DNA of 64,000 bases. Origin: Pseudovibrio axinellae (lineage in GTDB: Bacteria; Pseudomonadota; Alphaproteobacteria; Rhizobiales; Stappiaceae). Below the pieces are notes generated by a model. It saw nothing but the letters and a program-made list of their open reading frames with translations. It searched no databases and was not told the origin of the DNA. A program made the translations under genes and the position numbers. Positions 1 to 7,482 of this stretch are shown here, in pieces. The stretch's first letter is position 1, and each line of letters opens with the position of its first letter. The DNA is taken from NCBI RefSeq assembly GCF_900110875.1, contig NZ_FOFM01000015.1, positions 1-64,000 on the forward strand, read 5' to 3'.

Positions 1-453
1 CCCAACATGGCCATCGGTGGCATTACGCCCGCAACAAAACTAAAAATGGCGGCATAGCTCTATTACCAAACTCCTCCATAAATGGGGGGATTACCAAGAG
101 ATGGCGCACTCTATATACAGTTTAAGCAGAACAGTGATACGCCGACCCAATCTCTCGATAGCTTTTTGCAAAGCGTACTGAAATCTGCTCAGATTGACCC
201 GCCTCCATATGTTATCGTCGACCTTCAGTTTAACGGTGGCGGTGATTATACAACCAGCTATCGTGGTATGCGGGGTCTGCCGGGCGCTCTTCCTAAAGGC
301 ACTCCTATCTATATTCTGACTTCGAACGCGACTTTCTCAGCAGGGATCACGAGCGTTGTTTTTTTGAAACAAGCAGCAGCTGCAGGGGAGAAAGAAATAG
401 GCGTTATGATGAGCATGCGGGCAAAATGGATGACTGTGCTATTCCAATCATAA
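1..453 (+). pseudogene. Peptidase S41 (tail-specific protease-like) remnant
   Basis: The readable part (82-453) contains a stretch resembling the S41 protease core: a VIVDLQFNGGGD segment followed by YILTSNATFSAGITS, where the Ser of TFSAG is in the place of the S41 nucleophile. Upstream in the same frame there are stops at 55-57 and 79-81, with the S41-like piece LYYQTPP between them, so the reading frame is interrupted. Downstream of GEKE the sequence loses family resemblance and stops at 451-453, well before a normal S41 C-terminus. The left window edge removes the rest. I infer a decayed gene; a short functional protein is less likely. Its stop codon is part of the TAAGGAG ribosome-binding site of the next gene. 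Confidence 0.55.
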
Positions 454-463
454 GGAGCAACAG

Positions 464-1369
464 GTGCATAGATTAGACTTCGAACGCGCTCGGGACTTCA
501 TGTATTGTAACGCAAGGCTCATTGAGCGGCATCTTTACTCCTTTCATTTCGAAACGGGGTCTGCTGCAAGTGTTCTTCGAGCGTTGAGCGGGTATCGTCA
601 TGACAATGGGCTCTACGGCTTTGGTTTGGAGCCTGATAAACGCACTTCTGCGCCGCAGCCGGTTGATCAGGAAATTGCGTTACAGACACTTGATGCTGTG
701 CAAGCAGATAAGCAACATTTCCTTTCGATTTGTGAAGGGCTGCCCTTGCTGACGAATGAGGATGGTGCGCTGCCATTTTCTTGCCCAACTGTAGGCGCTG
801 CGCAGCATTCGCCATGGTGGGCCTGTGAGAACGCGCAGGAAAGTTCAATTAACCCGACGGGTTCAATCGTGGCCATCCTGTTAAAGAGTAAGGTTGAACA
901 CTCTTGGATGGTACGTGCAGAGGAGTTTTGCTGGCGAGCGTTGGATGAACTGTCGGCCATAAGCTCTCACTCAATCCTCAACGCGCTTTCTTTCCTATCC
1001 GCCCACCCAAACCAAGCGCTAGCTCGTACCTACCTTCCCAAGATGCGTGAGCTTGTGAGAGAGGCGACTTGCTTCGATCCAAATGCAAACGGCTACGTCT
1101 TTTCGCCACTCATTTTTGCACCAGATCCAAGGAGTGTGGCAGCTGGATTTTTCTCCGCCGCTGAAATCGAGCCTCACCTGAATTATTTGTTGGAACAACA
1201 ACAAGAGGATGGGGGATGGCCAATCAACTGGCCACCCTTGTCAAAGGGCGTTGGCCTTGAGGGCCGAGGCCTTGTCACGCTGCGCAATCTCAAAATCTTG
1301 AGTGCATATGGCTTACTTGGAGAGTGGCAGCAAACCAAAACCGCGCAGAGTGCATACCCCACCGTGTGA
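464..1369 (+). CDS. Prenyltransferase/squalene-oxidase-like alpha-toroid protein
   Basis: This is a 301-residue soluble protein. It begins at GTG 464, preceded by TAAGGAG (451-457) at 6-7 bases spacing, which fixes the start. The C-terminal part carries a QW-like toroid repeat (QQQEDGGWPINWPP, then LEGRGLVTLRNLKIL), and the N-terminal part has similar YRHDNGLYGFGLEPD and DQEIALQTLDA segments. These are typical of alpha-alpha barrel proteins related to terpene cyclases and prenyltransferases and usually annotated hypothetical. No DDXTA or DXDD cyclase motif is visible, so catalytic activity is unproven. It follows the S41 remnant directly and may once have been co-transcribed with it. Family assignment is moderate; the function is unknown. 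Confidence 0.6.
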   Translation: MHRLDFERARDFMYCNARLIERHLYSFHFETGSAASVLRALSGYRHDNGLYGFGLEPDKRTSAPQPVDQEIALQTLDAVQADKQHFLSICEGLPLLTNEDGALPFSCPTVGAAQHSPWWACENAQESSINPTGSIVAILLKSKVEHSWMVRAEEFCWRALDELSAISSHSILNALSFLSAHPNQALARTYLPKMRELVREATCFDPNANGYVFSPLIFAPDPRSVAAGFFSAAEIEPHLNYLLEQQQEDGGWPINWPPLSKGVGLEGRGLVTLRNLKILSAYGLLGEWQQTKTAQSAYPTV

Positions 1370-1430
1370 GGGAAGCCGTTCACTCTTGTGTTGTCAGCCG
1401 TTTGCTGGTGTTTTGCCGTAGCAGGATGTG

Positions 1431-1795
1431 TCAGGTCACCTTTTGCATGAGCTCTATACGATTACCGAATGGGTCTTCAGTAAACATTCTTATGTAGCCG
1501 GGCAGTGGTTCATCATCCTTTAAAACAGCGCCTGCTGCCGCAAGGCGGTCTACTGTTTCCTGTAGGTCATCGAGCAGGAATGCCGGATGACCTTTTTTGC
1601 TTGCGTAAACGGGTCTTGCACGCCTAAATGCAGGTAGACTGCACCAGAGTTGAACCAGGCTCCGCCACGGCCCTGAAGTGCTTGTGGTTTTTCCAGTTCC
1701 GTAAATCCAAGCAGTCCAATAAAAAAATCTCGCGCAATGTCTTCCTGGCCCGCAGGCATGGTCATTTGAACGTGATCAAGAGCGATGATACCCAT
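1431..1795 (-). pseudogene. VOC/glyoxalase-family protein with an internal frameshift
   Basis: The N-terminal half starts at ATG 1795 (MGIIALDHVQMTMPAG) with GAGGAG about 7 bases upstream; a TTG at 1810 is less likely. It reads as a vicinal-oxygen-chelate domain (IALDHVQMTMP, WFNSGAVYLHLGVQDPF) up to an A6 run at 1593-1598. The C-terminal half is intact in the -1 frame: GHPAFLLDDLQETVDRLAAAG, later GYIRMFTEDPFGNRIELMQ, ending at 1431. Together they give about 121 residues, normal for one VOC domain. The join is a GCA AAA AAG G homopolymer, so it may be a one-base deletion, a sequencing error, or ribosomal -1 slippage on A AAA AAG. Such proteins bind a metal and act on diverse small substrates; the substrate here is unknown. 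Confidence 0.8.
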
Positions 1796-1851
1796 AGACA
1801 ATCTCCTCAATATGGTTCGACCACGCCGCCACCAACTGTGAGGAAGCGGCG

Positions 1852-2637
1852 CTATTTGAAAGCTGGTGAACGCTTTTCCAAAAAGGCGTTGAGACCTTCG
1901 GCATGATTTTGCGAATATCCAGCTATGCGTTGCATCTCTGCTTCTTGTATAAGCTGGTCTTCCAGCGTACTGACCGCAGATGCATGTATCAGGTGTTTGG
2001 TCATTGCATACGCCGATGTTGGGCCTTTCGCATGTTCAGTTGCAATTGATAGAACTTCGTCTTGAAGTTGATTGTCTTCTAACATTTGCCAGATCAACCC
2101 CCAGTCTGCAGCCTGTTCTGCGGAAACAGGCATACCTGTCAACAGCAGCCCCTTAGCACGCACTTCGCCAACCAAGCGGGGGAGGTGGAAAGAGGCACCA
2201 GCGCCAGGGACAAGGCCTAATCGGCTGAAGGCGTGGATGAATTTTGCGCTTCTTGCTGCAAAGACCAAATCACAGGCAAAAGCCAGACCAGCGCCGGCGC
2301 CTGTCGCGATACCGTTGACCGCACATAGAACAGGCTTTTCCAGTTGCCGGATGGCCTGAATGATCGGGCTGTAATGCTGGGTCAAGACATCACCAAGGTC
2401 AGGTTTTTTGCCAGAGCTGTCGGGCATGATGTCGTTAAGGTCTTGTCCTGTACAGAAGGCCCGCCCGGAGCCGGTGAGTATAACTGAACGGACCTCAGGA
2501 TTTTCACCAGCGGCTCGCAACGCAGACAGTAATGCCTCACGCATATCAGGGGTCAGCGAATTCAGCTTGTCCGGGCGGTTAAGAGTGAGCCTCAAAACGC
2601 CGCCCAACTGTTCTTGTAAAAGGGTTTCCTGCGCCAT
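1852..2637 (-). CDS. paaG: Enoyl-CoA hydratase/isomerase, PaaG-like
   Basis: This 261-residue crotonase-fold protein is close to PaaG, the 1,2-epoxyphenylacetyl-CoA isomerase of aerobic phenylacetate degradation. Visible signatures are TLNRPDKLNSL near the N-terminus, the FCTGQDLND oxyanion-hole loop, NGIATGAGAGLAFACDLVFAA, and the C-terminal AEGLNAFLEKRSPAF, with length as expected. One oddity is the loop that reads GLIPD-x-GG in PaaG, which here reads GLVPGAGASFHLPR. The aspartate that serves as catalytic acid/base in PaaG is therefore glycine, and activity on the canonical substrate is doubtful. No other paa genes are in the window. It lies just downstream of nothing co-directional except the VOC fragment (56 bases away), with which it could form a small operon. 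Confidence 0.8.
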   Translation of the reverse strand: MAQETLLQEQLGGVLRLTLNRPDKLNSLTPDMREALLSALRAAGENPEVRSVILTGSGRAFCTGQDLNDIMPDSSGKKPDLGDVLTQHYSPIIQAIRQLEKPVLCAVNGIATGAGAGLAFACDLVFAARSAKFIHAFSRLGLVPGAGASFHLPRLVGEVRAKGLLLTGMPVSAEQAADWGLIWQMLEDNQLQDEVLSIATEHAKGPTSAYAMTKHLIHASAVSTLEDQLIQEAEMQRIAGYSQNHAEGLNAFLEKRSPAFK

Positions 2638-2813
2638 CTCGTCCTATCCAATGCAATCGTCGAAGTCCGCGGGGATACTAGCGAATTGGCTTGCTTGCGC
2701 CCATAAGCAATTTGGCCTTATCTGCCCCCTTTGTATCCTCACTCATGCGCCGGTTATCGTTGCACAGGGCGTTGTCAGCGGCATTTGGCCTCGCAACCAT
2801 TTGGTTGTAGCCC

Positions 2814-2843
2814 TTGACACAAACAAGGCGTGTCCTTTATCTT
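2814..2843 (+). promoter_or_regulatory. Sigma-70-like promoter and short leader ORF upstream of the GNAT gene
   Basis: TTGACA (2814-2819) and TATCTT (2838-2843) are separated by 18 bases, a good vegetative promoter match. Downstream, GAGGAG precedes ATG 2877 of a four-codon ORF (Met-Ser-Arg-Ile-stop, 2877-2891). The rest of the 2638-3015 gap holds no gene I recognise. The promoter probably drives the acetyltransferase at 3016; a leader-peptide role for the mini-ORF is speculative. Confidence 0.4.
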
Positions 2844-3015
2844 TTACCTATTACTTATTGGTTCAGAGGAGATTTGATGTCCCGGATCTAAGGGGATGAA
2901 ACATACCCCCTTTGCATGTTTAGCGCTTTAAGACCGAGCAATTTGTCCGGCAGGCGGAGCGTGCCTACAATCCCAGATATCATATGCCGATTTCGGCACT
3001 CTTTAGGACATTCCA

Positions 3016-3441
3016 ATGATCCGTAAATTTGAAACTCGCGACACCGAGTCAATTGTAGACGTTTGGCTGAGCGCCAGCAAACTCGCGCATCCTTTCTTAA
3101 GTGATAGCTTTCTCAAGAAAGAAACCGATAACGTTCGCAACCTTTATCTGCCCAATGCAGAGACGTGGGTCGCAGATGTAGATGGTAGCGTTGTGGGCTT
3201 CATCGCTCTTCTCGGCAATGAAGTTGGCGGGTTGTTTGTTGATCCGCACTTTCACGGTCGTAAGCTTGGTAAGGCACTCGTAGACCAAGCGGTCTCCCTA
3301 CATGGGCTTATCGAACTTGAAGTCTTCAAACACAACAAGATTGGCCGTAAGTTTTATGCCCGCTATGGATTTGAAAAAATCTCAGAGGGTTATAATGACA
3401 TGTCGGAACAATTTGTTCTTCGGCTTCGCTACTCTGCTTAG
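3016..3441 (+). CDS. GNAT-family N-acetyltransferase, YjaB-like
   Basis: This 141-residue single-domain GNAT acetyltransferase is expected to transfer acetyl from acetyl-CoA to an amine. The acetyl-CoA pyrophosphate-binding signature is HGRKLGKA (about residues 80-87), preceded by the beta4 strand VGGLFVDP and followed by the NKIGRKFYARYGFEKI beta5/alpha4 segment. The N-terminal DVWLSASKLAHPFLS and AETWVADVDGSVVGFIAL pattern matches the YjaB group of E. coli, whose substrate is poorly defined. It is monocistronic: it has its own upstream promoter candidate and a hairpin terminator at 3510-3537. Confidence 0.85.
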   Translation: MIRKFETRDTESIVDVWLSASKLAHPFLSDSFLKKETDNVRNLYLPNAETWVADVDGSVVGFIALLGNEVGGLFVDPHFHGRKLGKALVDQAVSLHGLIELEVFKHNKIGRKFYARYGFEKISEGYNDMSEQFVLRLRYSA

Positions 3442-3509
3442 AGCTCAAGGTTCTTATCCGCATTGAAGCCGGGTTGTTTTGTTGCGAAGGGCTTTATATT
3501 TGAACTAGA

Positions 3510-3537
3510 AGAGGGCGCTATTGTGCCCTCTTTTTTG
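3510..3537 (+). terminator. Rho-independent terminator
   Basis: AGAGGGC (3510-3516) pairs with GCCCTCT (3525-3531) around an 8-base loop, followed directly by a T run. It lies 68 bases after the GNAT stop codon. Confidence 0.85.
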
Positions 3538-3595
3538 ACTTTAGCGGGGACAAAGTCAGGAGAATTGCGACCTCGGGGAGCGGGTAAAGCTGGCC

Positions 3596-4078
3596 TTAGG
3601 AATTCGGGTCAAGTAGCTTGAACATTTTGAAGTTTGTCAAGGAAACGCCTTTCCTGGTCACGACCTGTTCCTGGTCAACGCACCAGCCCATGCGCTCAAA
3701 GAAGGGCTTCGCCTTTTTGCTCGCGTGGGTGGTTAGTTTCGGCGTTTTGTTCTGTATGGCCTGCGCTTCGATCATCTTGTAAAGCCTTTGGCCTATGCCT
3801 TTTCCAGAGGCATCAGTTCTGACGAATGCAAGGTCGATGTATCCATCTGAATCTAGGGTCATGAATCCGACCATTTCACCATCAATATCTGCAGCAAAAC
3901 CCGAAACTCCGCACAACCTAATTTGCCAGCCAGAGGGGTTAGGCGCGCTTCCGGCCCATGCTATTCTTTGCTCAATGGAATAAAACTCTGCAGCTCCTTG
4001 ATGCACAGCATCAAAAAAAATGTGAGCCGCGGTTTCACCGTCCTCTGCGGATAGAGGTCGAATGCTTACAGTTGCCAT
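3596..4078 (-). CDS. GNAT-family N-acetyltransferase, YafP-like
   Basis: This is a 160-residue GNAT protein. The N-terminal SIRPLSAEDGETAAHIFFDAVHQGAAEFYS segment is typical of the YafP branch (the residues after DAV contact substrate). The acetyl-CoA loop is SGKGIGQRL (about residues 91-99), and the C-terminal half has THASKKAKPFFERMGW, the usual beta5 and YxxxGF-like element. Cytosolic, no signal peptide. It is convergent with the GNAT gene at 3016 and shares no close sequence identity with it, so it is not a tandem duplicate. The substrate cannot be inferred. Confidence 0.85.
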   Translation of the reverse strand: MATVSIRPLSAEDGETAAHIFFDAVHQGAAEFYSIEQRIAWAGSAPNPSGWQIRLCGVSGFAADIDGEMVGFMTLDSDGYIDLAFVRTDASGKGIGQRLYKMIEAQAIQNKTPKLTTHASKKAKPFFERMGWCVDQEQVVTRKGVSLTNFKMFKLLDPNS

Positions 4079-4201
4079 GAAATTGTATCCTCAAGTGCTC
4101 CGTTTATTATGAGGATCATTGTTAAATGTCCATAGTGGCTCAATCTGAGGGTCGCTTTGGGAATGATATGAGCAGTTTATGTGTGGGGCACTTGCTCGGT
4201 A

Positions 4202-4801
4202 TTAAGTTCTTCTTCTGGTGTGCAGTTCTGCGCAATAGAGGCTGACAGAGAAGAGAATGCTAATAATCAGAAGTTGTAGATAGAACCGATCGAAGGTGTT
4301 GTTATGGAGTATGAGGTTGAGTGCATGCCCGAGGTATAACCCAAACAACATCATGATGATCGCGACGACATATGCCAGAATTCTGAAAGTTATTGACCCT
4401 GGATAGTCTTTGCTGTGCTCCAAGAAAAGACTGGTTAGAATGATGGCGATGACCATCATGAGGGTCGTGTTGTTTAGGAATACTGCAACGGGTGAGAGAC
4501 TTTTCATTTGCTGTATGACCAGCCCAGGGTCTATTGCCAAGTCAATTGCATGTCCCGCAATCATACCTAGTCCACAGTAGATAAAGGCACACCAGAAATA
4601 GCTGAATAGGTCCTTGGGGATCAAATATCTCTGCAAGCTCAGTGAGCCCGTGTATAGCAGCGTGAGAATGAAACCGATTTCGGCAACATGAAGCATATCC
4701 GTCTGTGTGGTTTGCGTGACGATGAAAAGTTGAAGGAGAAGGAGGATCCCATAACCGAGGGGGCTGGAGAGCAGAAAGTGGCTTAATGAAAAGCTGCGCA
4801 T
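4202..4801 (-). CDS. Polytopic membrane protein of unknown function
   Basis: This is about 200 residues with roughly six hydrophobic segments: GYGILLLLQLFIV, LHVAEIGFILTLLYTG, YFWCAFIYCGLGMIAG, LNNTTLMMVIAIILTSLF, ILAYVVAIIMMLFGLYLG and LQLLIISILFSVSLY. The C-terminus is basic (HTRRRT), suggesting a cytoplasmic end. I chose ATG 4801 because residues before it (a possible TTG start at 4894) look non-coding; neither start has a convincing ribosome-binding site. I do not recognise the family, and no conserved polar motif suggests a transport substrate. It stands alone between the GNAT gene and the aminotransferase. Confidence 0.6.
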   Translation of the reverse strand: MRSFSLSHFLLSSPLGYGILLLLQLFIVTQTTQTDMLHVAEIGFILTLLYTGSLSLQRYLIPKDLFSYFWCAFIYCGLGMIAGHAIDLAIDPGLVIQQMKSLSPVAVFLNNTTLMMVIAIILTSLFLEHSKDYPGSITFRILAYVVAIIMMLFGLYLGHALNLILHNNTFDRFYLQLLIISILFSVSLYCAELHTRRRT

Positions 4802-5220
4802 TCGCTGGCTACCGCTTGTTGCTTGGGACGACGTGGCCACACCACTTTTGCAGACTGACCAAGGGCCTTGCTCCGCGATCTCTGGGTGTTCCAATCCTCA
4901 TTTCACATCTCTAATTACCCCGAGTACTTCCTCATTCTGTCAGCCTTCGTTGCAGGTCAATGGCACCGCGTTCAGCGCAAGCAACAAATCTGCCCCAAAG
5001 GCCAGTTTTTTGAATGAGACAAACCTGCCTTATTCAAAAAATAGTCTCTTTACTACTCTTAAGAAGCAGCACTAGGAGTTGTCTGGTTTCCCCTCAAATT
5101 ACTTTGGAAGCTGAAGACTGGAAATCTCTGCTTCGGAACTGGGTAAAAGCGCAGTTAGTCAAAACTCTCTGTTTCAATGTGAGTTGTCTGAAGATGAGAT
5201 GCCGCGCGAAGGAAGCCTCG
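4802..5220. other. Intergenic stretch without a recognisable gene
   Basis: I see no coding pattern on either strand beyond the doubtful N-terminal extension of the 4202-4801 gene (to 4894). It presumably contains that gene's promoter on the minus strand, but I found no clear -35/-10 pair. Confidence 0.4.
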
Positions 5221-6885
5221 CTATGCGACCGCAACATCTTGAGGGCGTACGAACCATCGCAATTCCTCAACTTTTTCTGGTTGAATGACATCGTAACGCT
5301 GCTCTGTGCGATGTGTACGAAGCAACTCAGCCTCTGCGGCCTTCAATGTTTCACCCAGTGTCGGGCGCTCGGGCTGTACGAATGCTGCAGATTTTGCAGA
5401 AAAGTCCAGCGTGTTTAGCGAAGCTGCGAGCTCTGTCTTGTGGTTTTGGTAGCGCCAGACGGAGCCATTTGTATCAAACCGATAAAATGGCAGCAGCTTC
5501 CAGCCATGTTCAGCCACAAGCTCAATTGCCCGTACCAAATACTCAAAGGTCTCGTCATCAATAAAGTAATTGAAGTTGAGACGGATCCAGCCCGGACGTA
5601 GGATCATGTGGCCTTCTACGAGTTGTTCTTCTAATGCCTTGCTGTAGGGCATATCCATACCAAGTAGAGTATGTCCGTATGGTCCGGCACAAGAACACCC
5701 GCCTCGGGCTTGAATACCAAACAGATCATTGAGCAATGCAACCACGAAACTATAGTGCAAGTCCTTGCCATCATGGGTGATTTTCAGCGAAGTGATGGAA
5801 AGTCGAGGGGCATCCGAATTACCAAGGACTTCGATGTTTTGACACTTGGACCAACGCGTCAGTGCACGAGAGACGAAGTCTTCTTCCCGGCGCTCAATTT
5901 CGTCGGTGCCGACGGCTTGTTGAAGCTTGAACACCAGCCCGGCACGCACAGATTCAACGATTGCGGGCGTGCCACCTTCCTCCCGACGCTCTGCGTCCGC
6001 TACATAGCGGTGATCTTGAGGCGTCACATACATAACAGTGCCGCCACCTGGCATCGCGGGGACCCGGTTTTTTAAGATCTCATCCTTGACGATCAGCACC
6101 CCAGGGGTGCCGGGGCCTCCAACAAACTTATGCGGGGACAAGAAGATAGCATCTTTTGAGCTGTCGCCACCATCGTCTTGATGGCCCGCCATATCGATGC
6201 CCACATACGGACCTGCCGCTGCATAATCCCAAAATGAAAGAGCGTTGTGTTTGTGAAGGAGCCGAGCAACAGCCTCCACATCGGTTTTCACGCCTGTCAC
6301 GTTGGAAGCTGCTGAGAAACTGCCGATTTTCAAAGGTCGATCAGAATACTTGCTTAATTGCTCTTCGAGCGCATCAAGACACACCTGCCCGCGCTCGCAC
6401 AGCGGAATGGAAACAACATCAGCGATGCTTTCACGCCATGGCAATTCGTTGGAATGATGCTCGTAGGGGCCGATGAAAACGACAGGGCGTTCGGCTGCTG
6501 GTATTTGTTGCTCAAACTTGTAGCGCTCACTCAAATCAGCAGGAAGTTTCAGGTTGAGAATATCAATCAGCTTATGGATGGCGGAGGTGGCCCCAGAGCC
6601 GGAAAATATAACAGAGTGCTCGCCGTTCGCGTTCACGCTAGAGCGGATAATCTGTCGTGCCTGTTCGCGCAGTGCGGTTGTCTGTGCGCCGGTATATGAT
6701 GTTTCTGTGTGAGTGTTGGCGTAGTACGGCAAGACCTGAGCGCGGATATAGTCTTCTATCATACCTAGAGAGCGTCCGGATGCCGTGTAATCTGCATAGA
6801 CCAGAGGCTTGTTGCCGAATGCAGTCGCGATGGCGGCATCTTCGCCGATGACTGACTTTCTGATTTGCTCGATTAACCCACTCAT
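5221..6885 (-). CDS. Class V aminotransferase / cysteine desulfurase-like PLP enzyme
   Basis: About 554 residues from ATG 6885 (MSGLIEQIRKSVIGED); the longer TTG/ATG reading to 6948 is rich in Arg/Lys and looks like upstream DNA. It is a fold-type I PLP enzyme: the Schiff-base lysine is in SPHKFVGGPGTPG (about residue 253), and other family marks are LVYADYTASGRSL, GSGATSAIHKLIDIL, the GPYEHHSNELPWRE loop and GSFSAASNVTGVKTD. A GGCSCAGPYGH motif near residue 400 provides a cysteine cluster in the position of the desulfurase active-site loop. At more than 550 residues it is much longer than SufS/NifS (about 400), with extra C-terminal sequence. Such long proteins occur widely in marine bacteria with no assigned substrate. 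Monocistronic in this context. Confidence 0.8.
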   Translation of the reverse strand: MSGLIEQIRKSVIGEDAAIATAFGNKPLVYADYTASGRSLGMIEDYIRAQVLPYYANTHTETSYTGAQTTALREQARQIIRSSVNANGEHSVIFSGSGATSAIHKLIDILNLKLPADLSERYKFEQQIPAAERPVVFIGPYEHHSNELPWRESIADVVSIPLCERGQVCLDALEEQLSKYSDRPLKIGSFSAASNVTGVKTDVEAVARLLHKHNALSFWDYAAAGPYVGIDMAGHQDDGGDSSKDAIFLSPHKFVGGPGTPGVLIVKDEILKNRVPAMPGGGTVMYVTPQDHRYVADAERREEGGTPAIVESVRAGLVFKLQQAVGTDEIERREEDFVSRALTRWSKCQNIEVLGNSDAPRLSITSLKITHDGKDLHYSFVVALLNDLFGIQARGGCSCAGPYGHTLLGMDMPYSKALEEQLVEGHMILRPGWIRLNFNYFIDDETFEYLVRAIELVAEHGWKLLPFYRFDTNGSVWRYQNHKTELAASLNTLDFSAKSAAFVQPERPTLGETLKAAEAELLRTHRTEQRYDVIQPEKVEELRWFVRPQDVAVA

Positions 6886-6948
6886 GCCTGCCCCGCCGCG
6901 TTGTTGTCTTTTTACGGGGCGGCTCTTTTGAGTGCCCCTCTTATCCAA

Positions 6949-7482
6949 TGGATTTGCTTAAAAGGATAGATACATAAAACAACATTCTACAAATGGTAGT
7001 CAAGTTAGAAACTCATACCTTAAATGAGCGTATTAATAGAATGGACCAAAATTTTCTCAATCGTGCCGTGATGAAATGCTGTTGAACAATAGAAAGGAAA
7101 CATTGATAAATAAATTTTAATTAAATCTAAGTGTTTACACGTGAATTTTCAATTGATGTGAGTCGTGCAGTAGTCAAACGAATATTGTAAATCTCAGAAA
7201 TTGTTCACAGCCTGCGGTGAAATTCTATAGGCAATACTAAAATACGCAACGCGAAGTTGAAAAAAATTTCGGAAATAAAAATAATATTTAAAAAAATATG
7301 CAAAACGCGAAAAAATGATCATTCGCTACTTTACCTCTCCCTCATCTTCGAGAAAACTAGGCGAGAATGCTGCGAAAATTCATTCCTGCATTTAGAAAAA
7401 TTATAGGTTCGCGTTGCCTTCTTGGGCACACCGGGAGGGTAAAGGCGAACTTGGATAAGATGAACTGTAACGGGGTTGATAC
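6949..7482. other. Long AT-rich regulatory region between divergent genes
   Basis: About 530 bases, clearly more AT-rich than either flank, with many A and T runs (for example 7260-7320) and short palindromes such as AATGATCATT (7315-7324). No coding pattern. It separates the minus-strand aminotransferase from the large nuclease gene and likely holds both promoters. The composition suggests an H-NS-type silencer or similar regulatory target (inference). Confidence 0.4.
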
